From NCBI GenBank assembly GCA_024642215.1, contig JAHEBO010000018.1, forward strand, positions 1 through 61,715: a DNA stretch of 61,715 bases, written 5' to 3'. The notes below the pieces were generated by a model. The model worked only from the letters and a program-made list of their open reading frames with translations, ran no database searches and was not told where the DNA came from. This stretch comes from Limnohabitans sp. GTDB taxonomy: Bacteria > Pseudomonadota > Gammaproteobacteria > Burkholderiales > Burkholderiaceae_C. How positions within the stretch are numbered: the first letter of the stretch is position 1; each line of letters opens with the position of its first letter. Made by a program: the position numbers and the translations under genes. Below, in pieces: positions 1 to 11,130 of this stretch.

Positions 1-844
1 TGGTTTTGCCGCAAGCGCTGGGGAATGCCGCAGCCACGTGGTACTTTTTGCCTTGAGGATTGGTCACGCCCAAAATGAGCATGTGCTCGGCCAACCAACC
101 TTGCTCGCGGCCCATGCTGGACGCAATGCGCAAAGCCAAGCATTTTTTGCCCAACAAAGCATTGCCGCCGTAGCCAGATCCGTATGACCAGATTTCGCGT
201 GTTTCAGGGTAATGAACGATGTACTTGACGGTAGGGTTGCAAGGCCATGAGGTGGTGTCTTTGGCGCCATTGACCAAAGGTGCGCCCACGGTGTGCAAGC
301 AAGGCACAAACTCGCCATCGGTGCCGATCACGTCGAACACGGCTTTGCCCATGCGGGTCATGAGCTTTTGATTCACGGCCACATAAGCGCTGTCGGTCAA
401 TTCAATGCCAACGTGCGCAATGTGCGAGCCCAAGGGGCCCATGGAGAAAGGCACCACATACATCGTGCGGCCTTGCATGCAACCATCGAACAAAGGGTTC
501 AAGGTTTGGCGCATCTCGGCAGGCGCCATCCAGTTGTTGGTGGGGCCAGCGTTCTCTTTCTTTTCAGAGCAGATGTATGTGCGGTCTTCAACACGGGCCA
601 CATCCGAGGGGTCTGAGCAAGCCAAGAAACTGCCTGGGCGCTTGGCGGGGTTGAGCTTTTTGAAGGTGCCGCTGTCGACCAATTGTTGGCACAGGCGGTC
701 ATATTCTTCTTCGGAACCGTCGCACCAGTACACATTGGCGGGCTTGCACAAGGCGGCCATTTCGGCCACCCAAGCAATCAGCTTGGGGTTTTTAACGTAC
801 GTGGGTGTATTCAGGTTCAAGCCCTGCATCACGGGTGAGTTCAT
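1..844 (-). CDS. pckG: GTP-dependent phosphoenolpyruvate carboxykinase (N-terminal part; cut by window edge)
   Basis: PEP carboxykinase (GTP form) decarboxylates and phosphorylates oxaloacetate to PEP, the entry step of gluconeogenesis in the cytoplasm. Only the first 281 codons lie in the window, and the reading frame is open to the left edge. Translation of the minus strand gives family signatures in order: NVYWCDGS near residue 30, [12 protein letters not shown] near 125, [14 protein letters not shown] near 225, and [10 protein letters not shown] at the window edge, which is the GTP-binding P-loop with the reactive cysteine of the GTP class. The start is ATG 844, with GGAG at 853-856 eight bases upstream. 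The gene lies downstream of recQ on the same strand but 268 bases away, so it probably has its own promoter. The identity is very sure. Confidence 0.95.
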   Translation of the reverse strand, partial: MNSPVMQGLNLNTPTYVKNPKLIAWVAEMAALCKPANVYWCDGSEEEYDRLCQQLVDSGTFKKLNPAKRPGSFLACSDPSDVARVEDRTYICSEKKENAGPTNNWMAPAEMRQTLNPLFDGCMQGRTMYVVPFSMGPLGSHIAHVGIELTDSAYVAVNQKLMTRMGKAVFDVIGTDGEFVPCLHTVGAPLVNGAKDTTSWPCNPTVKYIVHYPETREIWSYGSGYGGNALLGKKCLALRIASSMGREQGWLAEHMLILGVTNPQGKKYHVAAAFPSACGKT

Positions 845-1026
845 GGGAAAAGCTCCAAAGTTTAAAAATCGTTTTTTGCAAGGGCCCCATCTTGGGATGA
901 ACCTCAAAGAGCAAGCGAATGACACTTGCAAAAAGCGACAAAGGAGCGCCAAAAAGCGCCTTCGACTGGCCCGCCTCAACCGGTCTTGTAACCGTCTCGT
1001 AACCAGACCTGAATTTTAGGGAGGCT

Positions 1027-1063
1027 GGCCTGAATTGGGAATGGCAAATTGCGGAATCAGGCC
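1027..1063. repeat. Inverted repeat in the recQ-pckG spacer
   Basis: Perfect 7-base arms (GGCCTGA at 1027-1033 and TCAGGCC at 1057-1063) are separated by 23 bases. On the minus strand this could fold as a stem-loop after recQ, but no T-run follows, so it is not a standard intrinsic terminator. The function is unknown. Apart from this, the palindrome at 1070-1086 and the pckG ribosome binding site, I see nothing definite in 845-1112. Confidence 0.35.
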
Positions 1064-1069
1064 AAAATA

Positions 1070-1086
1070 TATGCAAAACTTGCATA
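1070..1086. promoter_or_regulatory. Perfect palindrome TATGCAA-N3-TTGCATA, possible operator
   Basis: Two perfect 7-base arms (1070-1076 and 1080-1086) surround AAC. The size and symmetry suit a dimeric helix-turn-helix regulator. It lies 27 bases past the recQ stop codon and about 225 bases upstream of the pckG start, so pckG is the likelier target. I cannot name the regulator. The operator role is inferred from symmetry only. Confidence 0.35.
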
Positions 1087-1112
1087 AAGTTGGTTTGTGG
1101 TGGGTGGTGCTT

Positions 1113-3005
1113 TTAGACGCGACAGATTCTCAGCACCTCTTGGCCGTAGGCTTCGAGTTTTTTAGCGCCCAAGCCACTGATGCCATGAAGGTCTTCAAGG
1201 TTCTGCGGTGAGGCTGCCGCGATGGCCGCCAAAGTGGCATCGTGAAAAATGACATAAGCGGGCAAGTTGTGTTCCTTGGCAACTTCGGCGCGCCATGCTT
1301 TGAGGTTGATGTAGCGGACCAGCGCGTCTTGGCTGAGGTTGGCGGCGGCAGGGCCGGGCGCTTGGGGTTTGCGGCTGCGCTTTTCGGGCTTCTGGCTCAA
1401 AGACTCACGCAATTGGACACTGATTTCACCCTTTAGAACGGCACGCGAACCCTCGGTAAGCTGCAAGGTGTTGAAGACTTGGCCTTGCACATTCAATGCA
1501 CCCATGGCGATGAGTTGACGCAAGACGCCGCGCAACTGAATCTCACTGAAGTTGGCACCAATGCCAAAGGTGCTGAGTTGGGTGTGTCCGTACTGCGTCA
1601 CTTTCTCGGTGGCTTTGCCGCGCAAGATGTCCATGATGTGGCCAGCCCCAAATGAAAAGCCACTGTGTTGTTCGGCGCGAAAAACGGTGGAGAGCAATTT
1701 GCGCGCAGCATCGGTGCCATCCCAAACCGCAGGCGGGTTTAAGCAATTGTCACAATTGCCGCATGGCTTGCTGGCTTCATCAAAATAAGACAACAACCGA
1801 ACGCGCCTGCAATCGGTGGCCTCGGCAAGCGCCAGCAAGGCATCCAGCTTGCCGCGCATGACTTGTTTGAAGTTTTCCTCTGCAGGGCTTTCATCGATCA
1901 TGCGTCGTTGATTCACCACATCTTGCAAACCGTAAGCCATCCAAGCATCTGCTCGCAATCCGTCGCGCCCTGCGCGCCCCGTTTCTTGGTAATAGCCTTC
2001 AATGTTTTTGGGCATGTCGAGGTGCGCTACAAAACGCACATCGGGTTTGTCGATGCCCATGCCAAATGCAATGGTGGCCACCATGACAACACCCTCGTCG
2101 CGCAAAAAACGGTCTTGGTGTTTTTGCCGCAAGGCCGCGTCTAAGCCGGCGTGATAAGGCAAGGCATCGATGCCAGTTTGCGCCAACATGTCAGCCACTT
2201 CTTCAACCCGTTTGCGTGATTGGCAATACACAATGCCCGCTTCACCTTCATGCTCGCGCTCAATGAAGCGCAGCAGTTGGGTGGACGCATCTTTTTTCTC
2301 GACGATGGTGTAGCGAATGTTGGGACGATCGAAGCTGCTGATGAAGAGTTGGGCTTCTTCAAGTTGCAGTCTTTCAATGATGTCGGCACGTGTGAGGGCG
2401 TCGGCCGTGGCCGTTAAGGCAACACGCGGCACACCTGGAAAACGTTCATGCAAGACGGTGAGGCTGCGGTACTCGGGACGAAAATCATGGCCCCACTGGC
2501 TGACGCAGTGCGCTTCGTCAATGGCAAACAAACTGAGAAGGCCTTGCGCATACAGCGAATCGAGTTGCGCCAAAAACCGCGGCGTGTTGATGCGTTCAGG
2601 TGCAGCGTACAGCAGCGTGATTTCGCCTTTTCGCAACCGCTGCTCGATGGCACTGGTTTCGTCTTGGCTGAGTGTGGAATTTAAAAAAGCTGCGCTGACA
2701 CCCGCTTCGTGCAATGCGCCCACTTGGTCATGCATGAGCGCAATGAGGGGTGATACAACGATGGTGATGCCTAAACCAGCTTGCTGACGTGCAATGGCGG
2801 GAATTTGATAGCACAAGCTTTTGCCACCGCCTGTGGGCATGAGCACCAGGGCATCGTGTCCATTGTTGACATGCGCAATGATGTCTTGTTGGGGGCCTCT
2901 GAAAGACTCGTAGCCAAAGACCTCTCTGAGAATGCTCAGGATGTGCGTGGGCGGGGTGGATAAAGCAGCGGTGGTCACGGTGGGTATTGTCCACCATGTG
3001 TCCAC
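1113..3005 (-). CDS. recQ: ATP-dependent DNA helicase RecQ
   Basis: This is a superfamily 2 3'-5' DNA helicase of recombination and replication-fork repair. The domains are complete. The Q-motif region FRGPQQ is near residue 36, Walker A MPTGGGKS near 56-63, and the DEAH box [18 protein letters not shown] near 162. Helicase C-terminal motifs include [10 protein letters not shown] near 340. The RecQ zinc site supplies cysteines near 385-407 (ending CGNCDNC), followed by the winged helix and a C-terminal HRDC domain (about 555-630). The length of 630 aa is normal. The start is uncertain: GTG 3005 gives the longest frame, and another in-frame GTG at 2978 follows a GACAAT hexamer. It is separated from its neighbours and is probably transcribed alone. 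Confidence 0.95.
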   Translation of the reverse strand: MDTWWTIPTVTTAALSTPPTHILSILREVFGYESFRGPQQDIIAHVNNGHDALVLMPTGGGKSLCYQIPAIARQQAGLGITIVVSPLIALMHDQVGALHEAGVSAAFLNSTLSQDETSAIEQRLRKGEITLLYAAPERINTPRFLAQLDSLYAQGLLSLFAIDEAHCVSQWGHDFRPEYRSLTVLHERFPGVPRVALTATADALTRADIIERLQLEEAQLFISSFDRPNIRYTIVEKKDASTQLLRFIEREHEGEAGIVYCQSRKRVEEVADMLAQTGIDALPYHAGLDAALRQKHQDRFLRDEGVVMVATIAFGMGIDKPDVRFVAHLDMPKNIEGYYQETGRAGRDGLRADAWMAYGLQDVVNQRRMIDESPAEENFKQVMRGKLDALLALAEATDCRRVRLLSYFDEASKPCGNCDNCLNPPAVWDGTDAARKLLSTVFRAEQHSGFSFGAGHIMDILRGKATEKVTQYGHTQLSTFGIGANFSEIQLRGVLRQLIAMGALNVQGQVFNTLQLTEGSRAVLKGEISVQLRESLSQKPEKRSRKPQAPGPAAANLSQDALVRYINLKAWRAEVAKEHNLPAYVIFHDATLAAIAAASPQNLEDLHGISGLGAKKLEAYGQEVLRICRV

Positions 3006-3077
3006 CCAGTCATCAGGTCACCTGACCCATCTTGCCATTTCTGAGGCAATGCAAGCGGGTCTGCACGGCCCTTCGGG

Positions 3078-4058
3078 TCAGTTGATTTTGAATTGAGTGG
3101 CTTTGATCACGTTGGTCCAACGGATCACTTCATCGGCAATGAATTTTTCAGGATCTGACAGTGTGAAGGGGTCTGCCCCTGCCTTTTCAAGATCTTGCAA
3201 GAACGCTGGATCGTTGCGTACCTTGTTGTGGGTGGCGCGCAAAAATTCCAACACATCCCGCGGCACGCCTGCAGGTGTGAAGACGGCATTGAAAACTTGT
3301 ACGCGCATGTCGGGAATACCACTCTCTACAGAGGTTGGAATGTCGGGTGCGGCCTTCAATCGCGCATCGCTGTTGACGCTCAAAATCCGCGCGCGACCTG
3401 CACGGTGCTGCGCCAGGACTGCAGACGACATGATGGGCGTGATCATGGGGACATGGCCTGCCACCAAATCTTGCATGGCGGGACCGCCGCCTTTGTAAGG
3501 GACATGCTGCACGTTGAGTTTGCCGCCTTGCAGTTTGAACAATTCACCTGTGAGGTTGGTGATGGTGCCCGGGCCGGCTGAGCCATAGGCGTACTTGCCA
3601 GGACTGGCCTTGATCAAATTCACCAACTCTTTGAGGTTGTTGGCCGGCACACTGGGGTTGACCACGATGCAGGTGGGATTGATGCTGACCATGCCAACCA
3701 AATGGAAGTCTTTGATGGCGTCGTAGGTGGCAGTGCCTGAAGCCAGTGGGTTGATGATCTGAGTGGAAGACGTGCCCAGCAAGAGGGTGTAACCATCGGC
3801 CTTGGCCCTGGAAGCTTCTGCTGCGCCAATGGCCCCGCCAGCGCCTGCTTTGTTGTCAACAATGAAATTGGCACCCGTGTGCGCGATTGCAAACTTGACC
3901 CATAAGCGGCCAATGATGTCGCCATCGCCACCCGGGGCGAAAGGCACAATGACCTTGATAGGACGATCGGGAAATTTGGCTTGCGAGAAGGCGGCGGAGG
4001 GTGTTAAACCAGAGAGCAGGGTGCTGCCACTCAAGGCCAAAAATTGACGTTTTTTCAT
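3078..4058 (-). CDS. Bug/TctC-family periplasmic solute-binding protein
   Basis: This is a tripartite-tricarboxylate-transporter type extracytoplasmic receptor (Bug family, 326 aa). The N-terminus MKKRQFLALSG followed by a hydrophobic run ending near PSAAFSQA is a signal peptide, so the protein should be periplasmic. Family features are PDRPIKVIVPFAPGGDGDIIGR at the start of the mature protein, KAGAGGAIGAAEASRAKADGYTLLLG, and PYKGGGPAMQDLVAGHVPM in the middle. No TctA/TctB membrane genes are nearby, which is common for Bug proteins in Burkholderiales, where they outnumber the transporters. The ligand cannot be read from the sequence but is usually a carboxylate. The start ATG 4058 lies exactly six bases after a TATATT hexamer (see promoter), with no Shine-Dalgarno sequence. 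Confidence 0.9.
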   Translation of the reverse strand: MKKRQFLALSGSTLLSGLTPSAAFSQAKFPDRPIKVIVPFAPGGDGDIIGRLWVKFAIAHTGANFIVDNKAGAGGAIGAAEASRAKADGYTLLLGTSSTQIINPLASGTATYDAIKDFHLVGMVSINPTCIVVNPSVPANNLKELVNLIKASPGKYAYGSAGPGTITNLTGELFKLQGGKLNVQHVPYKGGGPAMQDLVAGHVPMITPIMSSAVLAQHRAGRARILSVNSDARLKAAPDIPTSVESGIPDMRVQVFNAVFTPAGVPRDVLEFLRATHNKVRNDPAFLQDLEKAGADPFTLSDPEKFIADEVIRWTNVIKATQFKIN

Positions 4059-4064
4059 GCGCCA

Positions 4065-4093
4065 AATATAGAGAGATTGGCAACATCCTTCAA
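4065..4093 (-). promoter_or_regulatory. Sigma-70-like promoter of the Bug gene, predicted leaderless
   Basis: On the minus strand TTGAAG (4093-4088), a 17-base spacer and TATATT (4070-4065) precede the ATG at 4058 with only TGGCGC in between. Initiation seven bases after the -10 box would fall on the A of the start codon. No purine-rich ribosome binding site is present. Confidence 0.6.
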
Positions 4094-4143
4094 TTGGGAG
4101 TGGGCCTGACTGTGACGAAATCTCATGAGTCAGTTTGTTTTTC

Positions 4144-4149
4144 TACAAT
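4144..4149 (+). promoter_or_regulatory. -10 box TACAAT of metH part 1, predicted leaderless
   Basis: TACAAT is followed by AGCGGT and then ATG 4156, so a normal start site would coincide with the start codon. I see no good -35 hexamer (TCTCAT at the expected place) and no Shine-Dalgarno sequence. It sits back to back with the Bug promoter, about 50 bases away. Confidence 0.5.
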
Positions 4150-4155
4150 AGCGGT

Positions 4156-5202
4156 ATGAAAGCCTTGATTTACACCCGCGCCCAAGCCCTGCCAGCCATT
4201 CTGGAAAAACGCATTGCCATCTTGGATGGCGCCATGGGCACCATGATCCAGCGCTTTAAATTGAGCGAAGCCGATTACCGCGGCGAACGTTTCAAAGACT
4301 TCCCCAAAGATGTGAAGGGCAACAACGAATTGCTCAGCCTCACGCGCCCTGATGTGATTCGCGACATCCATGAAAGCTACCTGGCCGCTGGCGCCGACAT
4401 GATTGAAACCAACACCTTCGGTGCCACCACCATTGCGCAAGCCGATTACGACATGGCCGATTTGGCCATTGAAATGAATCGCGCCTCGGCCGCCTTGGTC
4501 CGCGCCGCGTGCGACAAATTTTCAACACCCGATAAGCCGCGCTATGCCGTGGGCGCTTTAGGCCCCACACCCAAAACAGCCAGCATCAGTCCTGATGTGA
4601 ACGATCCCGGCGCACGCAATGTGGATTTTGAAACCTTGCGCAAAGCCTATTACGAGCAAACCCAGGCTTTGGTAGAAGGCGGCGTGGATGTGTTGTTGGT
4701 GGAAACCATCTTTGACACCTTGAACGCCAAAGCCGCCTTGTTTGCGATTGAAGAGTATTTTGAAGCCAGTGGTGAGCGCTTGCCCCTCATCATCAGCGGC
4801 ACCGTGACCGATGCGTCAGGTCGCATTTTGAGTGGTCAAACCGTGACAGCGTTTTGGCACAGCGTGCGACATGCGCGCCCATTGGCCATTGGTTTGAACT
4901 GTGCTTTGGGCGCCACTTTGATGCGTCCCTATGTTCAAGAGTTGGCCAAAGTGGCGGAAGACACTTTCATCAGCTGCTACCCCAATGCCGGATTGCCCAA
5001 CCCCATGAGCGAGACTGGCTTTGATGAAACGCCCGATGTCACCAGCCGTTTGTTGCATGAATTTGCGGCCGAAGGTTTGGTGAACATCGTGGGCGGATGT
5101 TGCGGCACCACGCCCGATCACATTGAGGCCATTGAACAAGCGGTGAGTCCGTTGGCGCCTCGTGGTTTGCACAAAGCTGCGTTTTACAAAGAGGCTGCTT
5201 AA
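4156..5202 (+). CDS. metH: Methionine synthase, homocysteine-binding half (split MetH, part 1)
   Basis: This is the N-terminal homocysteine S-methyltransferase domain of cobalamin-dependent methionine synthase as a separate 348-residue protein. It binds and activates homocysteine through zinc. [12 protein letters not shown] near the N-terminus, ETNTFGAT, and the zinc-ligand cysteines in GLNCALG (mid-protein) and [11 protein letters not shown] (near 315) are intact. Full-length MetH is about 1,220 aa and continues here in the next gene, starting at 5354. I chose ATG 4156 over an upstream in-frame TTG at 4135, because the latter would lie inside the TACAAT -10 box region and the family starts near here. 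The second half has its own promoter, riboswitch and ribosome binding site, so the split is genuine rather than a frameshift. Confidence 0.95.
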   Translation: MKALIYTRAQALPAILEKRIAILDGAMGTMIQRFKLSEADYRGERFKDFPKDVKGNNELLSLTRPDVIRDIHESYLAAGADMIETNTFGATTIAQADYDMADLAIEMNRASAALVRAACDKFSTPDKPRYAVGALGPTPKTASISPDVNDPGARNVDFETLRKAYYEQTQALVEGGVDVLLVETIFDTLNAKAALFAIEEYFEASGERLPLIISGTVTDASGRILSGQTVTAFWHSVRHARPLAIGLNCALGATLMRPYVQELAKVAEDTFISCYPNAGLPNPMSETGFDETPDVTSRLLHEFAAEGLVNIVGGCCGTTPDHIEAIEQAVSPLAPRGLHKAAFYKEAA

Positions 5203-5221
5203 TCGCTTGCATTTAGCCAGT

Positions 5222-5227
5222 TAAAAT
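5222..5227 (+). promoter_or_regulatory. -10 box TAAAAT before the SAH riboswitch
   Basis: TAAAAT would start transcription near 5234, the first base of the riboswitch P1 stem. The -35 region (about 5199-5204, TTAATC) overlaps the stop codon of metH part 1 and is weak. The precise fit to the aptamer's 5' end is the main support. Confidence 0.5.
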
Positions 5228-5233
5228 AACGGC

Positions 5234-5337
5234 ATCCCAAGGAGCGTTGCAGCCCGCAGGCCATACAGGCCGCAGGTCAGGCTTGGGGTTCAATCTGGGG
5301 TTCGCCCCATTCCTATTGCAAACCACGCTCACCTGCG
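5234..5337 (+). promoter_or_regulatory. S-adenosylhomocysteine (SAH) riboswitch
   Basis: The sequence has the architecture of the SAH riboswitch. P1 is formed by CCCAAG (5236-5241) with CTTGGG (5282-5287). The conserved GGAGCGTTGC block is at 5241-5250 and is followed by a GC-rich P2 arm. An internal GGGG-TTCG-CCCC hairpin is at 5297-5308. The pseudoknot pairs GAGCG (5242-5246) with CGCTC (5326-5330). Known SAH riboswitches in beta- and gammaproteobacteria sense SAH and raise expression of SAH-recycling and methionine-cycle genes such as ahcY and metH. Here the element lies between the two metH genes, 16 bases before GTG 5354, so it should act on part 2 only. Confidence 0.92.
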
Positions 5338-5353
5338 ATCCAAGAGGTGAGTT

Positions 5354-8070
<2,717 letters not shown>

Positions 8071-8098
<28 letters not shown>

Positions 8099-9354
8099 GC
8101 ACTTTGATGGGCGCTTTTTTGAGCGCTCTTTTGCGCCCACCACAAACACGCCACACCCACCACGCCCGCCAGCAATAAGCAACGCAGGCCGTTCGTGTAG
8201 CCCACTTCGGGCGTCCACATCAACCCCAAAGCCCAAGGTGCCACAGCGCGCCCCATGGCCAGTGGCACGCCCAACACACCATTGAGTTGACCCACATGAT
8301 CGCGACTCACATATTGCGCCATGGCCGTGCCTTTGACGATGGTGTTTAAGCCATTGCCGAGGCCATAGAAGGTCACGAACAACAAAGCGGCCCAAGGCGC
8401 TAAACCGCCTGCGACCAAAAACACCAAGCCTAAAGGAACGAGGCATGGAATCCATTTGTTAGCGGCATGGACATCCAAATGTTTTTCAAATAAAAACAAC
8501 AAGAAGCGCCCTAGCACTTGAATGGCGCCAATCGAAGCGGGAATGGCAATGACCCAAGCCGGTGACAGGTGTGCTTCTTCCAGCAAACTCACCATGTGTG
8601 CAGGCAAGGCAGAACTGACGATGGCTGTCATCAGCATGAAGCCGGCCAGTAACCAAAAGGGCGCACGCTTCAAATGCACTTGGATGGAAACTGGTTTTGT
8701 GTGCACATCTGAGTTTGCGCTTTCAGTGGAAAGCGCTTTCTTTTTGGCTGCACCTTGGAGCAACCAGGCATGCAAGGGCAAACAAATGACCCATTGCAAC
8801 AAGGCCAGCACCCACAAGGCATGGCGCCATCCCAAACTTTGAATCAGCCAAGAAGACAGCGGAATGAAGACGGTACTGGCCAAGCCGCCTAAGAAGGTCA
8901 TGATGATGATGGCGCGACGAAAGTCGTTTGGAAAACGCCTTGTGACCACTGCAAACACAGGTGCGTACAAAGTAGCGGACATGCCCAGGCCCAGGCCCAG
9001 CCAAACCGCATAAAAGCCAGCCAGTGAATCGACAAAGCTGTGCGCCAACAAACACAGTCCTACCCAAGCAGAACCCCAAGTCATCACGCGACGCTCATGC
9101 CCACGGTCAATCCATCGCCCAATCGGATACGCCATCAGGCCATCTGCGAGCAGCGCCAAACTGAAGCCCAATGAGGCATCTGCACGGCTCAAACCCAACT
9201 CGCGTTCTACCGGCCCCATGATCAATGAGAAGGTGTAGAACACACTGCCCCACGTGATCAACTGGGCCCAAGACAGCCAAACGGCAAAGGGCGCCAGCTC
9301 GGGGGCATGGTGCGTAATTTGGGAGAGATCCCAATATGGCCTGATTCTGCGCAT
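8071..9354 (-). CDS. MFS transporter
   Basis: This is a major facilitator superfamily permease of about 427 aa with twelve hydrophobic segments. The conserved A-loop motif is in [13 protein letters not shown], and the N-half is typical ([24 protein letters not shown]). The substrate cannot be deduced. The longest frame begins inside comM at 9462. I chose ATG 9354, seven bases after the comM stop, because a hydrophobic MFS start follows and the upstream residues are shadow sequence. GATAAT lies exactly six bases upstream of this ATG. The C-terminus has a small repeat ([15 protein letters not shown]). The stop codon lies inside the convergent metH, giving a 28-base tail-to-tail overlap. Confidence 0.85.
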
Positions 9355-9360
9355 GACTGC

Positions 9361-9372
9361 ATTATCGGTGCC
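9361..9372 (-). promoter_or_regulatory. GGCACCGATAAT motif, possible promoter of the MFS gene
   Basis: On the minus strand GGCACCGATAAT is followed by GCAGTC and the MFS ATG at 9354. The same 12-mer recurs at 49094-49105 (plus strand) upstream of another MFS gene, with the same six-base spacing to an ATG. I see no good -35 hexamer, and the motif overlaps the comM stop codon. Confidence 0.35.
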
Positions 9373-10924
9373 CAGCAAATGGCCGGCGATATTGAACTGC
9401 TTCGGCAATGTGTTCGGATTGAATCGACACAGACGCTGCAAGGTCTGCAATGGTTCTGGCAATTTTCAAAACACGGTGCGTGCTTCGGCCACTCCACGCA
9501 AAATGCGTGGCCACTTGGGTGATATAGACCTTCGCGTCCAACCCCAGCTTGGCGTGAAGGTCTAGCGCGGCGCCACTGAGCGCTTGATTGGTGCAGCCTT
9601 GTCGAAGCATGGCTGTGTGTCTGGCCCGATGACAGCGGGCCTTGATGGTGGCGGTGTTGTCACCCGCAGGGGCATGGATCAAATGTGCGGCACTTTGACT
9701 GGGCACCTCGATGTGCAGGTCAATGCGGTCCAACAAGGGACCGCTGATTTTGTTGCTGTACCGATGCACTTGATCGGGCGTACATCGGCACACAGGGCTT
9801 TGTTGGCCTGGCGTTCGCACCTGCCCCGCATAACCGCAGGGACAAGGGTTCATCGCGGCAATCAACTGAAATCGCGCTGGAAATTCTGCCGTGTGCGCTG
9901 CCCGCGAAATGGTGACGCAGCCCGACTCCAAAGGTTCACGCAAAGCCTCTAAGGCCGATCTTGGAAATTCAGGAAGCTCGTCTAAAAACAAAACGCCGTG
10001 GTGCGCCAACGATATTTCACCTGGTCTGGGAGGTGACCCTCCGCCCACCAAAGCGACGGCACTGGCCGAGTGATGGGGATGCCGTGTGGGGCGCTTCAGC
10101 CATTGATCAATTTGAAAGCGGCCTGCCAAACTGGCCACCGATGCCGTCTCCAAAGCTTCTTCCACACGCAAGTCGGGCAACAAGCTGGCGAAGCGATGTG
10201 CCAACATCGACTTGCCCGAGCCAGGGGGCCCCACCAACAATAGACTGTGTGCGCCGGCTGCCGCAATTTCAAGTGCGCGCTTTGCACCGGCTTGGCCTTT
10301 GACATCCGCCAAGTCCAGTGAAGACGCAGCAGGCATCTGATTTGAGTGAGAAGGCTCTAACAAACGCTCCCAAGTGGCCATGGTCGATTCGTCCAGGCTT
10401 TGCTCTGCCAAACGAAACTGGTCGGCCACTTCGCGCAGGTGCCGCGCGCGGTAAACAGTGGCACCCGGCACCAATGCGGCCTCCTCGGCGCTGCCGGGCG
10501 GCAGCACCAAATGAGGGGCGTTGACTTGCTTGTAAAGCGCCATGCCCATGACCAAGGCGCCTCGCACAGGCCGAAGCGCGCCAGACAAGGACAGCTCCCC
10601 AGCAAATTCATAAAGGTGCAATCGGCTGCCATCGATTTGACCACTGGCCGCCAAAATGCCCAGCGCAATGGGCAAGTCAAAGCGGCCCGAATCTTTGGGC
10701 AAGTCAGCAGGCGCCAAGTTCACTGTGATGCGTTGGTTGTTGGGAAACTCAAACCCCGAGTTTTGCAAAGCAGAACGAACGCGTTCCCGCGCCTCCTTCA
10801 CTTCAACATCGGCCAAGCCGACCAAGGTGAAGCTGGGGAGGCCATTGGCCAAATGCACCTCGACAGTGACAGAAGGCGATTGAAGACCCAGCAAAGCCCG
10901 ACTTTGCACCAAAGAAAGACGCAT
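9362..10924 (-). CDS. comM: ComM/YifB-family Mg-chelatase-like AAA+ ATPase
   Basis: ComM is a hexameric AAA+ helicase that promotes branch migration of incoming DNA during natural transformation. The 520-aa protein is complete. The N-terminal Lon-protease-like fold is marked by SLVQSRALLGLQ and by NLAPADLPKDSGRFDLPIALG. Walker A is VGPPGSGKS at about 232-239, the Walker B region is GVLFLDELPEF, and the sensor region AAMNPCPCGYAG precedes a C-terminal helical domain. The start was set at ATG 10924 (MRLSLVQSRAL, the usual family beginning), with GAGGAG just upstream, rather than the longest frame at 10942. An NtrC-like palindrome lies 12-26 bases upstream of this start. Presence of ComM fits a naturally competent or formerly competent organism. 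Confidence 0.93.
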   Translation of the reverse strand: MRLSLVQSRALLGLQSPSVTVEVHLANGLPSFTLVGLADVEVKEARERVRSALQNSGFEFPNNQRITVNLAPADLPKDSGRFDLPIALGILAASGQIDGSRLHLYEFAGELSLSGALRPVRGALVMGMALYKQVNAPHLVLPPGSAEEAALVPGATVYRARHLREVADQFRLAEQSLDESTMATWERLLEPSHSNQMPAASSLDLADVKGQAGAKRALEIAAAGAHSLLLVGPPGSGKSMLAHRFASLLPDLRVEEALETASVASLAGRFQIDQWLKRPTRHPHHSASAVALVGGGSPPRPGEISLAHHGVLFLDELPEFPRSALEALREPLESGCVTISRAAHTAEFPARFQLIAAMNPCPCGYAGQVRTPGQQSPVCRCTPDQVHRYSNKISGPLLDRIDLHIEVPSQSAAHLIHAPAGDNTATIKARCHRARHTAMLRQGCTNQALSGAALDLHAKLGLDAKVYITQVATHFAWSGRSTHRVLKIARTIADLAASVSIQSEHIAEAVQYRRPFAGHR

Positions 10925-10935
10925 ATGTACTCCTC

Positions 10936-10950
10936 GCACCAATGTGGTGC
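10936..10950. promoter_or_regulatory. NtrC-type binding palindrome GCACC-N5-GGTGC
   Basis: GCACCAATGTGGTGC matches the enterobacterial NtrC consensus core (GCACC-N5-GGTGC) perfectly in both arms. It is centred about 158 bases before the start site predicted from the sigma-54 promoter at 11075, within the range of NtrC enhancer sites. It also lies directly upstream of the comM ribosome binding site on the opposite strand. Confidence 0.75.
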
Positions 10951-11074
10951 CTTGTGTGTCAGGCTGGGATCAGTCAGACCTAGGGCGGTGCAAATGGCAT
11001 TGGAACATTGGCCTCGATAAAAAGCACGCCTCTCAGAGTGGTGGTAGCAGGCGAAAAGGGCATCGTCCAGCCAT

Positions 11075-11090
11075 TGGCATGCTAAATGCT
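11075..11090 (+). promoter_or_regulatory. Sigma-54 (RpoN) promoter of torF-glnK-amtB
   Basis: TGGCATGCTAAATGCT matches the -24/-12 consensus TGGCACG-N4-TTGCW at all but two defined positions. The GG and GC dinucleotides have the obligatory spacing. Transcription should start near 11101, 30 bases before ATG 11131. Together with the upstream NtrC palindrome this predicts induction under nitrogen limitation. Confidence 0.75.
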
Positions 11091-11130
11091 TGAAGGCACC
11101 AGTCTCACTCTCATTTAATAGGAGCTCCCA

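Noticed and set aside
950-970. GCGCC-AAAAA-GCGCC as a terminator or hairpin upstream of pckG
   Set aside because: The two GCGCC copies are direct, not inverted, so they do not pair.
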